A DNA stretch of 64,000 bases. It comes from Zymoseptoria tritici IPO323 (lineage: Eukaryota; Ascomycota; Dothideomycetes; Mycosphaerellales; Mycosphaerellaceae). Where the stretch lies: positions 372,001-436,000 of the forward strand of contig NC_018207.1 in assembly GCF_000219625.1 (NCBI RefSeq), given 5' to 3'. The notes under the pieces were generated by a model. It searched no databases and was not told the DNA's origin. It saw only the letters and a program-made list of their open reading frames with translations. Made by a program: the position numbers and the translations under genes. This document shows, in pieces, positions 13,088 to 25,183 of the stretch (position 1 is its first letter; every line of letters starts with the position of its first letter).

Positions 13088-13679
13088 GCTGAGTGAGAGT
13101 TTGTCTGTCACTGCGGGTATGGGGGCTTTCTTGTTGTCCATGCAACCCTGCTTCTCTTGTACATCTCGGGCGTCTGTTGTAAGTTTTGTATCGGAACACA
13201 TCCACGGGCTCGTTAGCCAAAAGCCTGTAAAGAATCTCACGACCCGACGGGAACGCTCCAGGGCTACGGCACCTGCTGACCAAGCATCACCTGCGGTCAT
13301 CTCACCTTCCAGGTTAGGTTGCTTCCAATGCCTTCGACTTGACCTGACTTCCTTCCTTAGACTTTCTAAATGCAACACATCACTCACGCAAAGCTGTGCG
13401 ATCTTGCTATGGCTCCTGCAGCTGAATTTGACATGTTATTTCACCGTCTAGGCCGCACGGATTGCCGAAGCAAGGTGTACAGTGATACATGAAATAGGCG
13501 CTGCTGCAGCTCAGCCGCAGTCATGCACCTCCATCGCACATCGATCGTCAGCCTTGCGAGCGACCTCGCTCTCTTTCTTCAGCTTTCCACGACCCACACC
13601 GATTGTGAATTCGAGGCAATTCAGCATACGATTCTCATCAATAGCGGCCTCATCCGAGCGAAGTCTATACGCCGCCGCA
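13088..13679. other. intergenic, 592 bp
   Basis: 3' region of the OPT gene and leader of the STAND gene. No further feature seen. Confidence 0.45.
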
Positions 13680-16600
13680 ATGGAAGCAGCTGGGGCTGCA
13701 GTTGGTATCGCATCGCTAGGCATTCAGGTCTGCCAGGGCTTGCTCGACTATTATAATGGCTGGAAGGACTACCAGACCGACATTGCAGGTGCATACAACT
13801 CCATCGCGGATCTCTACGAAACCCTGGCCCTGCTCAAAGTCTCGCTGGACGACAAAGAGCTTGATCATGACAGGGCCGAGCGGGCGAAGGAGGCACTCGA
13901 AAGTTGCAAAGATGGTTTGACGAAGCTGTCGAAGAAGCTGCAGAAGCTACAGACCCACGACAAACCGCAGGGTTCTCGTCAGAGGCTTTGGGCGGAGTTC
14001 CAGAGAGGGTCGTATCCTTTCAAGGCCAGTACTCTTGCGAAGCTGCGGGAGATCGTCGACGACGTTATGGAGAGATTGAAGCTAGCGCTCCAAGTACTGC
14101 AGCTGGATGTCAGCATCAGCTCTCAGAAGACTTTGCTTGTCGTGGCCGCGGAGACGAAAGAAACCGCAAAACGTACAGCGATCATTGGGAGTACTGTCAT
14201 GGACATTGCTGCCGCGCAGCGATCGGATCAGTTCAAGAATATCGCGAATTGGCTATCGGCGCCGGATCCATGGACGAACCACGACTCAGCTCGGGAAAAA
14301 CATGAACCTCACACTGGCGCCTGGCTTCTTCAATCCGATCAGTACCTAGCATGGAAAGCGGGCTTTAGCAGGCATCTGTGGGCGTACGGAAAGGCAGGGT
14401 GTGGGAAGACGGTGTTGTCCTATACTGCTATCGAGGATATGCAGATCCACTGCAAAAGTGATCCCAGCCTTGGACACGCCGCTTTCTACTTCTCTTTCTC
14501 TGATAACGACAAGCAGACATACAATAGTCTCCTCCGCTCGATGGCTGTCCAGCTCGCGTGGCAAGAACCTGCCTTGTCAATGTTGCGACAATCCTACGAT
14601 AGGCCTGGCGGACCCGTGCCGGGGACGGAAGAGCTACAAAAGATTGTGTTAACTTCAATTCGCTCATACGATGCCGTTCATCTCCAATTGGATGCTTTGG
14701 ACGAGTGTCCTGAGAATGGCGGGCTGCGAGAAGCTGTTCTGGGCGGGCTCGAGCGGCTTGCGCAAGGGGCCTCAAATCTAAGGATATTCACGACTAGCCG
14801 CGAGCTTCGCGATGTACGTGAGTCAATGGACAGGCTGGGCGCTGCTCCACTGCTGATCGCTACCGACGCTGTGAATATGGACATACAGAGATATGTTTCC
14901 TTAGAACTCGGCCGTGATCCCAAACTCAGCCGACTGAACCTGACAACGAAGTCCCTGATCGAGGATACTATCGGAGGCAAGGCAGATGGAATGTGAGAGG
15001 CACTGATCACAGCTACCGTCGTTGGTCTCACTAACTCTGGTGTGTAGGTTTCGATGGGCCTATTGTCAACTCCAAGAGCTGAAGAAGCTCAAATCAGTCA
15101 AGCCAAAATACGTGGAGAGCGCCCTATACAGACTCCCGTCAACACTGGACGAGACGTACGAGCGGATGTTGGTCGGGATCGAGCGCATGTACCGCGAGGA
15201 GGCGCTGACACTGCTTCGGTGGCTTGCATATGCACGCTCACCTCCAACCCTTGGACAACTCGCGGAGGCGGCCATTGTTGACCCCGTGGAAGGAGGCAGC
15301 GTAGATTTCAATCAGCGTGGAAACTTGGAAGATACGCTAGACATCTTGTCTGGGCTCGTGACCAAGGTTGAGAAGCCTGGTCAATGCGACTGTGAAGAGT
15401 GTAGGTACGACCCTGCCGCCGTCACTGTCCGGCTGGCCCACTTCTCAGTACAGGAGTATCTCGAATCAGGACGCATCAAGGATAGTGAAGCCAGGGACTT
15501 CTACCTCGAGGTCGGCATGGGCCATGAGTTCCTTGCCCACAGCTGCTTGACATACCTTGAACACTACAGTGCGAGCGAGAAAAAGACCTCGACCGACAAA
15601 GATCTATTTGAGTTTCCGTTGTTGAAGTACGCAGCAGAAGCTTGGTACGATCACTCATTTTTACGAGCCGATGGGGAGGTCGCTCGGGAAATCTCGTTTT
15701 TGTGTCAGGAACAGTTCAAGGACGACTGGCTACTTGTACATCGCCCCGACCGCCATCAAAAACCGTTCGAAGAAAACTCGGCGAGCGACGAAGAGAGGCG
15801 CAACAATGGATCAGCGCTTTATTATGCAAGCTTCCTTGGCCTGGAGGTGGTAGCAAGTGCACTTATCGACGGTGGAGCCCAGGTCAACGAGCGAGGAGGA
15901 GATCTTGACAGTGCACTGCAAGCGGCGTCGCGGCGGGGCACAGTAGCAATGGTGCAGATGCTGCTGGATGCTGGCGCAGAAGTAAATGCGCAAGGAGGAT
16001 TCCATGGTAACGCTCTGCACGCGGCGGCATCGGAGCCCGGACGCACTGAGGTCGTGCAGATACTGCTTGATGCTGGCGCGAACGTGAACGCGCAGGGAGG
16101 AGAATTTGGCAACGCGCTGCAGGCGGCCTCGTTTGAAGGTTCACAGTCGGTCGTAAAGCTATTGCTAGATGCCGGGGCGGATGTCAATGCACAGGGAGGA
16201 GAATTTGGCAACGCGCTGCAGGCGGCCTCGTTTGAAGGTTCACAGTCGGTCGTAAAGCTATTGCTAGATGCTGGCGCGAACGTCAACGCGGGAGGGACTT
16301 TGGGTAGCGCACTGCAGGTGGCCTCGGTGGCGAACTGCCAGACGACCATGAAGATGCTGCTGGATGCCGGAGCAGATGTCAATGCGCAAGTAGGACTCTA
16401 TGGCAACGCTCTGCAAACGGCGGCATCGGCGTTCGGATGCATTGAGGTGGTGCAGATGCTGCTACATGCTGGTGCCCACATCAATGCGCAAGGAGGATTT
16501 TGGGGCAACGCGCTGCAGGCAGCCTCCTATGCGAAGTCACAAGCGGTCGTAGAGATGCTGCTAGACGCTGGAGCAGACGCCAACGCGCCAGGGGGAAGAT

Positions 16601-17667
16601 ACGGAAATGCTTTAGCGGCAGCAATCCAGGCTAGCGGAGGAGATCGAAATTATGAGCTACTACAGCTCCTCCTCCGCGCAGGTGCGGAAGTGAACCCGCC
16701 GGGAATCTACCGGGGCAGTGCGCTGATCATGGCGTCAGGAGCTGGCTTCTCGGAGATAGTTGACCTGCTTCTAAAGGCAGGAGCGGACCCAGACGCTCGG
16801 TGCGATGTGGAACCAGACGCTGCGTGGGCTTGGAAGCACAGCACGGCACTGGAAGCGGCACTGGCAAATGGCAGCAAGGAGATAGCGCAGATACTATTGG
16901 ACGCCGGAGCGGACGTCAACAAAGAAGGTCCCCGGGTCTTATCGGCAGCGCTCGAGGGTTTCGAAACAAGAGGAAAAGATGTAGCGCTGATACGGCTCGT
17001 CCTCGATGCTGGTGCGGAAGTGTATACGCCGGGGCCTGAACGAGGCAACGCACTGATGCTTGCATCGAGATATGGCTCCGTCGAGACAGTTAGCTTGCTC
17101 TTGCAGGCAGGAGCAGATGTCAATGCTAAGAGCCACGGAGATTATAGCAACGCTCTAGAGGCGGCATCGGCGGAGGGTCACTTGGAGGTGGTGCAGATGC
17201 TAATAGACGCTGGCGCGGAGATCAGTGCCCGTAGCAATGGGCTGCAAGGAGCATCGTATGGAGGGCATGAAAGGATAGTGAAAATTCTGCTCGAAGCGGG
17301 TGCGGACGTCAACACTCTAGATCGGTGGGAAGGCATCGCACGAGCTCCTGACGGCTGGTTCACTACCGCGTTGGAGGCGGCAGCCAGGTGGGGCCACGAG
17401 GAGATTGTGCGGCTCCTTATAGATGCCGGTGCAGATGCCAATATCCGGTTCGAGGGGACGAAGTACCGCAGCGCACTGGAGGCGGCAGAAGGCAACGAGA
17501 CAATCGAGCGGATGCTGATCGATGCTGGAGCGGTGAAAGTACATGATCAGCTCGATACGTTTCCAGGAGCGTCAGAAGATGCTGGAACCGAGGGCATCAG
17601 TGCGGACGGATTGGAGGAGCGGTCTGCCGAACCTGTCGCCAGCAATGATATCGCTGCGGTCCAGTAG
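13680..17667 (+). CDS. NLR-like STAND protein: fungal N-terminal domain, NACHT, ankyrin repeats
   Basis: Two exons (13680-14992, 15048-17667; 55-bp intron) encode 1310 aa. Residues 1 to ~190 begin MEAAGAAVGIASLGIQVCQG and resemble the helical N-terminal domain of fungal STAND proteins. A NACHT NTPase follows, with Walker A GKAGCGKT at 237-244, Walker B LDALDE near 336-341 and the junction motif DGMFRWAYCQL encoded across the intron. A winged-helix-like region follows (LTYLEHY). Residues ~690-1270 are about 17 ankyrin repeats of roughly 33 aa (LLLDAGADVNAQ type). Such proteins act as intracellular sensors in fungal non-self recognition and cell death. Several repeats are nearly identical in DNA (see findings), which implies recent repeat turnover. 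The ligand is unknown. Confidence 0.93.
16093..16271 (+). repeat. near-identical tandem ankyrin repeat units
   Basis: Bases 16093-16172 recur without change 99 bp (one ankyrin unit, 33 codons) further on at 16192-16271. Neighbouring units are only partly alike, so this is a recent in-frame unit duplication or conversion. Confidence 0.9.
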
Positions 17668-18044
17668 CTGGTCGATCGGAAGACTGGATTCGAATCGTCC
17701 TCGCACAATCTGCTCCGTCCGTCCTTCCTGGCTCCGATGTGTCCTGGAGGAAAGATTTCGTTCTCCTGTTCGAAATCTGCATGTACGGATAGTCTCGGCC
17801 GGAGTGAGCGTCGTCGTCTCGAGGATGACCTCGCTATGTTGTTGGAATAATCCTCTCTGACGTTGGAAGCGAAAAAGTGAACAGCTCAGACGTCACCGTG
17901 AGCCGAAAATGTCAGCATAGGCGGGAGGACCGCTGAAGATAAACATGGTCGTGAATTGAAGACATAGCATGGGGTATTTTGCAACTCGACATTTTAGCCA
18001 TCCAAAACTCTGAATCCCATGCGACATACCGGCCGCGATAGATC
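17668..18044. other. intergenic, 377 bp, between convergent genes
   Basis: Holds the 3' UTRs and terminators of the STAND gene and the convergent aldo-keto reductase. Nothing else recognised. Confidence 0.5.
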
Positions 18045-19079
18045 TCAGTCTGCGTCCACAGGGTCCCAATCTGCGTACAGAAAACGTCAGCATACCTTCT
18101 TCTTTCGTAAGGGATGCAACCACATCCGCCAGGGAAAACCTTACCAGTGACCAGATACTCATCCAGCCCATCCAGTCTTTTTACTTCTTCCTCCTCCAAT
18201 TGCCATCCGCCAACACTGCAATTCTCCTCCATCCTCTCCTTGTTCACACTCTTCGGTAATGGACAATATCCCTTTTGCAGACTCCACCTCACCATGACTT
18301 GTGCGGGCGTCGCGTCGTGCTTCTTCGCCAACTCGAGGAGAACAGGGTGTTTCATCCTTAAAGCCCGTGCAAGCGGTGCGTAGGCTTGAATCGTGATGTC
18401 GTTCTTTTGACAATAGGCTGTGAGAGCAGGCCGCGTGTTGAAGGGATGAACTTCGAGCTGGTTTACGAGCGGCTTATGCCGCGGATTCGAGGCGAGCAGT
18501 TCCTCGATCTGGTGGTCGTCAAAATTGGGTTGTTCAAGCGTTCAAGGCAGCTCTTGGCGGACGTATTTGCAGACTGGATTGGAATTGTCCTGGCATTGGT
18601 TTTGCGCGACTTACATGTTTCTCCCCGTAATTACTCACTCCACCCATCTTGCACTCTCCCTCCTCGATCGCATCCTCCACCGCCCTCCAGCTCTCCTCTC
18701 TAGCTTGCTTCCCTCCATACGGACTATGCACCAGCAATAAATCCACATATCCCAGCCCACACTCCTTGACGCTCTGCTTGATGCCTTTCCTCACGGCCTC
18801 ATACCCCTCATTACTCGCAATTTTCGTGGTGTAGTGGATTTCTTCTCTTTTAACATCTGGGTTCGCTGCCAGGAAGGAGAGGATCGAGGAACCCACAGCG
18901 CGCTCGTTGTGGTACATTTGCGCAGAGTCGAAGGCGCGGTACCCGATTGCGAGGGCAGAGGAGACAGCGGTGGAGGCTTCGTTGGAGGTCATGAGATAGA
19001 CTCCAAGGTGCAGAGAGGGGATGCTGAGGTTGTTGGCGAGGGTGATGCGATCGGTGAGGGCGGACTTGGAGGAGGCCAT
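18045..19079 (-). CDS. aldo-keto reductase
   Basis: Three exons (19079-18615, 18508-18145, 18070-18045) with introns of 106 and 74 bp give 284 aa, normal for the NADPH-dependent AKR superfamily. The catalytic tetrad is visible: Asp51 and Tyr56 in GYRAFDSAQMYHNE, Lys86 in TTKIAS, and His118 in LLLVHSPYGG. The NADPH-binding segment near LPKSVNKERM and the terminal DWDPVDAD are also typical. It reduces aldehydes or ketones in the cytosol; the substrate is unknown. An upstream in-frame ATG at 19100 would add seven residues. The ATG at 19079 (GCCATGGCC) has the better context. It is transcribed divergently from the gene at 19961. Confidence 0.93.
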
Positions 19080-19960
19080 CTTGAGGAGGTGCGCGGTCAT
19101 GAAACGGGAGAGTGGTAAGGAATGTGGTATAGAGAGAGGACGTGTTGCAGAGAGGAGGAGGAGGAGGGAGGCATTGGATCAATATGAGAGTGAATGGCTG
19201 AATGGGTGAGGTCCTCGGAAGGTCCCACATGAGGCATGACGTCTGCCGCTTACCTTTCGGCCGGTTCTATTGTGATGGACGGTTTCGTGGTGTGTTTTAG
19301 GCATGGCGGTGGTGGGAATCTTACGGGCAAGAGTTGAAGGGATGCTGACATGGAACAACCTGGATGGAGAGGTGGAAGAGGCTGACTTGGTGGGAGTGGT
19401 CCATCCTTTCATACCTGACAAGAAATCCTGCTGAGAATGGCATCTGATCTCGTGTCCCCCTCCTCTCTCAAGTCTCAAGCTTGGAAAGTGGGATTTTGTG
19501 GAGAGCTTGAATGGCTCAGGTTCTCCTTCTCCGCACAGTCTGGACTCTTGCAGCTGAGCCATTGGCATTGGCTGTGTCGGCCGACTGCCGGACCAACGGC
19601 CGGTTCCGAGGTGCACGACGGCAAAGTTCAGGCGTGAGTTCGGCCATTTCACATGCGTGTGACATGCACAACACTCCCACATTCGACAACACTCACGTGC
19701 ACGAGAGAGAGAGAGGACATGCCCCTACACATCGAAGTCGCTCGGTAGGTCGATCATTCTCTCTTGTCGTTCCCGCCATCTCATCAACATACATACTCCC
19801 ATACGAAAGCAGCTTCGTGCAGAGTCTATGAGTCTATGATCGATCAATCCCAGCTAGCTTCACAGCCATTGTACGACCGTCGAGGGAAAGACTCATATTG
19901 AGGTCAAATACTTTCCTCTCATTGACGACGACGACCGGTGAGGTAACCGGCAGAGACATC
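19080..19960. other. intergenic, 881 bp, divergent promoter
   Basis: Lies between the starts of the aldo-keto reductase (minus) and the next gene (plus), so it contains both promoters. Open frames on both strands are unconvincing. No repeat or RNA gene seen. Confidence 0.5.
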
Positions 19961-20971
19961 ATGGACCACAACTACCAACCAAGCTATCAATCCTTCAACC
20001 CCTACACCACAAACTACGACGCCGGCCGCCATACTTCGAACGACGACACCAATCCTTCACAGTACAATCATCATGCCTCTTCCTCCTCTCGCCCTCCTAT
20101 CGACCCCGCTCCCTCCACCTCGCTCACTTCGCCATCCTTCGACATCCTCGAATGGCACCCAGCCTATCAATCCTGCCAACGATACTTCCTCGACCACGCA
20201 CAACACGATCCCGGAACACAAGCCGTGTGCGCCTTGATCAATATTCGACTACCATTCCAATGGCTCGGAAGTCCAGTCACTTCATCTAGCCAGTCCAGTG
20301 GCGCAGGAGCATCAGCAGGAGGAGGAGGAGGACCGGGACAACGCAGCTCATCACACACCGGAGTACCCTCCGGCAGCACAAATCACGCATTCACCTTCTC
20401 CTCCGGCAATGGACCCTCCAATATGCGTCTGAACCCTTCTCCGTCACGCGCTGCCGGTCCACCGATCTTCGTCTCACCCATACCCTACATCCGTCGGTTG
20501 GTCGTGACCGGCTTCGACAAACCTCCCATCCTACACGGCTTCTTCGGCGACGACTACGTCAAAGGCATCATGCCACATGTGGAGTGTGAGAGAAGAAACT
20601 ACCTATTCGCGGCGAAGAGTGGCGGATGGAGAAGTTGCAAGCGGGCGTATGATGTCGGATCAGGAGGTGGAGTCGGAGGTGGCGCAGGTGGTGATGAGAC
20701 CGTGCCGTTCATGAAGGCATTGAAAGATGTGCCGGCGGAGGGGGTAAGAGCGGCGGAAGCGGACTGGTCGAGGTGGCTGGGGATGGAAGATTGGATGGTC
20801 GGTGAGGATGGTCCTGAGGTGAAGAGAGAGGATCAAGGAGATGAGATGGAGAGTGCTATTAGGGGTGGACATTCAGAGAGGATGAACACACGGCTGGACG
20901 GGAGACATCCTGGCGAGGAGGGTAGCAGTCGAGCGGGAGCTGGGATGGAGCATTATCGGTCGCATTCATGA
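19961..20971 (+). CDS. conserved fungal protein of the 'ilp is an apoptosis inhibitor' type
   Basis: Single exon, 336 aa, starting at ATG in an ACATCATGGAC context. A disordered Tyr/Asn/Ser-rich N-terminus (~50 aa) leads into a conserved core with FDILEWHPAYQSCQRYFLDH, VCALINIRLPFQW, PYIRRLVVTGFD, HGFFGDDYVKG and HVECERRNYLFAAKS. The core is interrupted by low-complexity Gly/Ser insertions and ends with DWSRWLGMEDWMVG, then an acidic disordered tail. I recognise this block order from fungal proteins annotated by automatic transfer as 'ilp is an apoptosis inhibitor'. That name has little biochemical backing, and the molecular role is unknown. Confidence 0.8.
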   Translation: MDHNYQPSYQSFNPYTTNYDAGRHTSNDDTNPSQYNHHASSSSRPPIDPAPSTSLTSPSFDILEWHPAYQSCQRYFLDHAQHDPGTQAVCALINIRLPFQWLGSPVTSSSQSSGAGASAGGGGGPGQRSSSHTGVPSGSTNHAFTFSSGNGPSNMRLNPSPSRAAGPPIFVSPIPYIRRLVVTGFDKPPILHGFFGDDYVKGIMPHVECERRNYLFAAKSGGWRSCKRAYDVGSGGGVGGGAGGDETVPFMKALKDVPAEGVRAAEADWSRWLGMEDWMVGEDGPEVKREDQGDEMESAIRGGHSERMNTRLDGRHPGEEGSSRAGAGMEHYRSHS

Positions 20972-21693
20972 GACAATGTTCGGCTCCACTCCCGGAATCA
21001 CTGCGCCGTGGCGATTGAGAGGCTCGACCATATGGAGAATTTGTGAGATGCCATGTCGAAACGCATGATGTTCGCCGAATCGAGGTATTGCGAAGCCTCT
21101 AGGAAATGCAGGAGCGAACATACTACAACAGCATGATATTGATGTTCTGCAGGGAGGGAGCCGGACAGTTCGCGCTTGTCTTCCAAACAGTCATTCTCAG
21201 TAAGGCGAAGTCTTCTACGCCATCGAAAGTGTACACCTACTTTACCGCCGGCCTTTCTGGACCTTTGTGAACGATCGGACCTCCAGCTGCTTCAACAACA
21301 TGTGAGCTTAGTCAGTGCCTCTTCACTTCGGGCCATCCCTGCTATTTCTCCCCGCCATCTCCAGCCTCACCTCCGACTCCTTCCAACTTCACTCACTTCA
21401 TTCGTTGCGATGGCAGCATGACACAGGCCGGCAGGCGCGGTGCACTGTCGCTTGCTGCATCCTTGCCAATATCATGTAGGTTTGCGCGCCATGCACATTT
21501 CTCTCACTTCCGAATCTTCAAGTCTCACTCTCAAACACACACCGCTTCACCGCAGCCTGTGATCACCCGTCGGCAATCCTCATCCGCGGCGATACACACG
21601 TCGCACGACATCCGATAGAACGTGCAAGTTGCTGTCTGCAGCGACCATTTCCACCCGATCTTGCCTCTGCACTGACGCTCCCGCTGCGGCTCG
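20972..21693. other. intergenic, 722 bp
   Basis: 3' UTR and promoter region. A pyrimidine-rich leader runs up to the next ATG. No gene supported. Confidence 0.45.
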
Positions 21694-23022
21694 ATGAAAG
21701 CATTCATCGACTGGGTGGCTCTGCCAACGACTTTACTTGCTGTCATATGCCAGCAAGCATGCGCCGTGGAAGAGCTGCAATGGCCGCGCGATGAGCCTCG
21801 GGCGGAGTTCCACCGCGATCACGAGGAGATTCTCAAGCGCGAGGTGGAAGCTGAGAAGAGGCTGAAGAGAGAGATTCCACTTGGGATGAAGAAGATGGGT
21901 GTGGATGCAGGAGAGAAGTTCTTCTTGGATTACTGGGCATTTGAAGGCATGCATGAAGGGGACACTCAAGAGCTGGGTGGGAACTCGTCGGGCATAGCGG
22001 AGTTGCAGCAGGCTGTTGCGATGCACAAGCAGTATGAGAAGAGAAGATATTGGAACTTGCTTGGGAGAGATCTTTTCAGCAGAGACTTCCGATGTCCAGG
22101 AATGACAGAGAGATGCAGCAGTATTGGCTCCGAGCTCTGCTGTGACGCTGGACAGACCTGCATCAGTACATCGGAGGGGGTTGGGTGCTGTCCAAGTGGA
22201 GCGAACTGCGGTAACGACATCGCAGGGTGCAATACCGCAGCAGGATACACAAGCTGCCCCAACAGTCCAAATGGAGGTTGCTGCATCCCAGGAGCATCCT
22301 GTCTCGACATCGGATGCGTCTTCTACGGCACTGACACAGTCGTCGTAGCGCCCGCTACTCCATCGACTACATCCCGTCCATCTCCAAATCCCTCCCCAAC
22401 AACGATCACGACCGATCACACGCAGATCGTACTCGTCACAGTTTCGGAGTCCGGCTCGGTCTACACCACGACGGTCGTCTCTGCGACTACCGTCACCATC
22501 CTCCCGTCCTCGGTCTCTCCCGCATCGTCTCCTAGACCCACGACTTCCACCTCCGCGACAGCAATTCAGCCCGTCCGACCCAACAGCAGCGCCGCTTCGA
22601 CGTCTACCTCCCGCTCACCTGTCTCAGGCTGCCCTACTGGCTTCTACATGTGCTCAGCAGTCTACCTCGGCGGCTGCTGCCGCGTCGATCGCAACTGCGA
22701 CACGACTTCCTGCCCGTCTACCGCAACCACGAACGTCGTTGAGACCAATGGCGTAACGATCGGCGTAGCTGCCACTGCAACGGACGGAGCGGGGCGGGCG
22801 TTGACTGGCAGGTGCGCGAATGGCTGGCAGAGTTGTGCGCCGAGTCTTGGGGGTGGATGTTGTCCTACCCAATACGCTTGTGGAATTGAGAGCTGTGGCG
22901 CCACGGCTGCGGGTGGAGAGGGTACGGGCAAGGTGGCGCCTAGTGAGGGAGCGATGGTCGTTTTGGGGTGGAGCTTCCTGGTTCTGGCGGGCAGCATTGG
23001 AGTCGGCATGATCTGGCTTTGA
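21694..23022 (+). CDS. secreted Cys-rich, Ser/Thr-rich protein, probably GPI-anchored
   Basis: Single exon, 442 aa. Residues 1-24 form a signal peptide ending QQACA. A charged region with Lys-Arg pairs (EAEKRLKREIP, possible Kex2-type sites) follows. Next comes a cysteine block with repeated CC pairs (SELCCDAGQTC, GVGCCPSG, NGGCCIPG), then a ~100-residue Ser/Thr/Pro stalk likely to be O-glycosylated. A second cysteine block (YLGGCCRVD, GGGCCPTQYACG) follows, and the chain ends in a hydrophobic segment (GAMVVLGWSFLVLAGSIGVG). That layout fits a GPI-anchored cell-wall protein. The paired-Cys pattern recalls chitin-binding or granulin-like modules, but I cannot assign one. Confidence 0.85.
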   Translation: MKAFIDWVALPTTLLAVICQQACAVEELQWPRDEPRAEFHRDHEEILKREVEAEKRLKREIPLGMKKMGVDAGEKFFLDYWAFEGMHEGDTQELGGNSSGIAELQQAVAMHKQYEKRRYWNLLGRDLFSRDFRCPGMTERCSSIGSELCCDAGQTCISTSEGVGCCPSGANCGNDIAGCNTAAGYTSCPNSPNGGCCIPGASCLDIGCVFYGTDTVVVAPATPSTTSRPSPNPSPTTITTDHTQIVLVTVSESGSVYTTTVVSATTVTILPSSVSPASSPRPTTSTSATAIQPVRPNSSAASTSTSRSPVSGCPTGFYMCSAVYLGGCCRVDRNCDTTSCPSTATTNVVETNGVTIGVAATATDGAGRALTGRCANGWQSCAPSLGGGCCPTQYACGIESCGATAAGGEGTGKVAPSEGAMVVLGWSFLVLAGSIGVGMIWL

Positions 23023-23872
23023 GGAGAGATGCAACCACTTGGCCTAGAGGTCGTTGAGACGTCAAAGGAGATCTCAAATATATGGGAGGTTGATTTGGAG
23101 TACGAGGTACGGTCACAGACGCTTGGACCGATGCTCGATGTATATATGAGCATAGTACCGCGAGGTGAAGCTTCTTCACCTTTATCAGACCAGCTTGGAA
23201 CTATTCTACCTTCGCTTTCGCTATGATTCGATATGACGTCTGCGTCGAGACACAGCAATCTCCTTCGTTTGTCGCCTCTCGTAGCACAGCATCGGCCAGC
23301 TAGGATCTGAGAAGTCTATACTGGTGAACCATCCCCTCGGACCCGGTCGATGTTGTGGCGATATCCTGCGATCGATGCGCTTGGTTACTAGATACGCTGC
23401 AAGAGATGATCGAGACCTTGGCAGAGGCAGTACAGTCTCTCTCGTCTGGTTCCCAACGTCTCGCACCTCCCAACAAGCATCACTCCTTCCCCATACAGCT
23501 TCACTTTCACATGCTCGAGGAGCGGGGCGGCGGCTTAACTCGACTCCTGCAATAGCGGGAAGAACCCTGTTTTAGTGGGGTAAACAATCTTCAATTGGCC
23601 GAGTCGCGAGATAGCTCCGAACTTCACTCTCCATCGAACACTCGTCACTTTCACTCCAACATCACCACCACAACAGCAATATCGCCTGCCTCTCCGCTCT
23701 CCGCCATCGCCACCACCGACGCTGCCACCGCCATCCTCCCTCGCAGCACCAACGCCGTTTGCTTCGTGGAAGCATTGTACTAATTCCTCCTCTCAAATAG
23801 TGATATTCTCGGTCACCTGCAACTCACTCTCGCACATGGAGCGCCGCCGCGGCTGCCACTATTGCACGTGAG
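23023..23872. other. intergenic, 850 bp
   Basis: 3' UTR of the surface protein gene and leader of the carrier gene. CT-rich stretches precede the next start. No gene supported. Confidence 0.45.
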
Positions 23873-25183
23873 ATGAACTCGTCGGGTGACGGGAAATCAC
23901 AAGCACCCGCGCCGACCACCTCCTCCTCCTCCTCCTCTCCGACCTCTCGCTCCGCCTCCTCTCCGCCGACCGCGCCAACCGCGGCGACCACCTCCTCTCA
24001 AGATGCCTCGCGCCCAGGAAGCATCCTCAGCTTCAATCCCTCTCCGGAAGTACAAGAGATGGCCAAGCAGTACAAGACGGAACTAGCAGCCTGTAGCTCG
24101 AGCATGGTGGCCACCACAATCGCATACCCACTCGACTTCGTCAAATCGCGCATGCAGGGTTATCAGATCGACTACAAGACCGCTGCAAGAGATGCATACC
24201 ATAAAGAAGGATTGCGCGCGTTCTGGCGTGGTGTGGTCCCCCCAACATTGAGCATAGCTCTCGTGCGGACCTTCTCATTCCGAATGTACCAGGGAACTAA
24301 GTATTACCTGGACCAGCAATTCTTCGAAATGAACGGCCGCAGTCCGCTGATTCTCGCCAACACACCTGGACGATTGCCAACATGGGATACCATCGCATGT
24401 CATGGAATAGCAGGCATGGCAGCGGGAGCTTTCGTGACGTTCTTGTCTTGCCCTTTTGAGCTGATGAAGCTTAATGCGCAATTAGCTGGAAAAGTCGCGC
24501 GGGACAAGGCGATACTTGAGGCGAAGGAGAAGGTTGGCAAATCTCATACGGAAACGAAACAAGCTGGGAAGAACAACACGACAGGACACACGATCGCCAA
24601 AGAGCCCAAGATCAAAACACCAGGTTCCCTTGTCCTTTTCAGCCAGCAATTGAAAACTGGTGGTTATGGACGCGCCTATGCCGGCTTCCAACTACATCTG
24701 GCCCGCGACATCCTCGGAACGGGAGTGTACTTTTCCACGTACGAGACGGTCAAACAGACTCTGAACAACTTTCCTGGCGCTGGCCTCAATGGCGGTTTCG
24801 CTGTTCCTATCGCAGGAGGACTTTGTGGCATGACTAGCTGGGCGGTCGTGAGTCGCAATCGCAGATAGACGTTGTCGGAGCGCAGACACTAACCTTCGAT
24901 TAGATCATTCCCATCGACACCGCCAAGACAACCTACCAAAAAGCCCGCCTCGCCGTCGCCAAAGGCGTCCACGTTCCAATGCCGCACCTCCACTACTTCA
25001 AGCGCGCATCTTATCGAGGTATGTGACTGAATAATATCGCACGTCTCTCCTCAATGCTGACAGTACTCCCCAGGTCTTGGTGTCTCATGCATGCGAAGCG
25101 CCGTCGTCAACATGATCTTCTTCAGCATCTACGAGTCCGCAAAGACTTCGATCGATCGTTTCGTTGGCGACGAGCTCGACTGA
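23873..25183 (+). CDS. mitochondrial carrier family protein
   Basis: Three exons (23873-24847, 24904-25018, 25074-25183; introns 56 and 55 bp) encode 399 aa. A Ser/Pro-rich disordered leader of ~60 aa precedes three tandem carrier modules of the SLC25 family, each with the signature PxDxxK or a variant: YPLDFVKSRMQ near residue 85, CPFELMKLNAQ near 190, and IPIDTAKTTYQ near 328. The first and third are canonical; the second has Glu for Asp. Each module contributes two membrane helices, and the proteins exchange metabolites across the inner mitochondrial membrane. A charged insertion (roughly residues 205-245) enlarges the matrix loop of the second module. The substrate is unknown. Confidence 0.93.
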
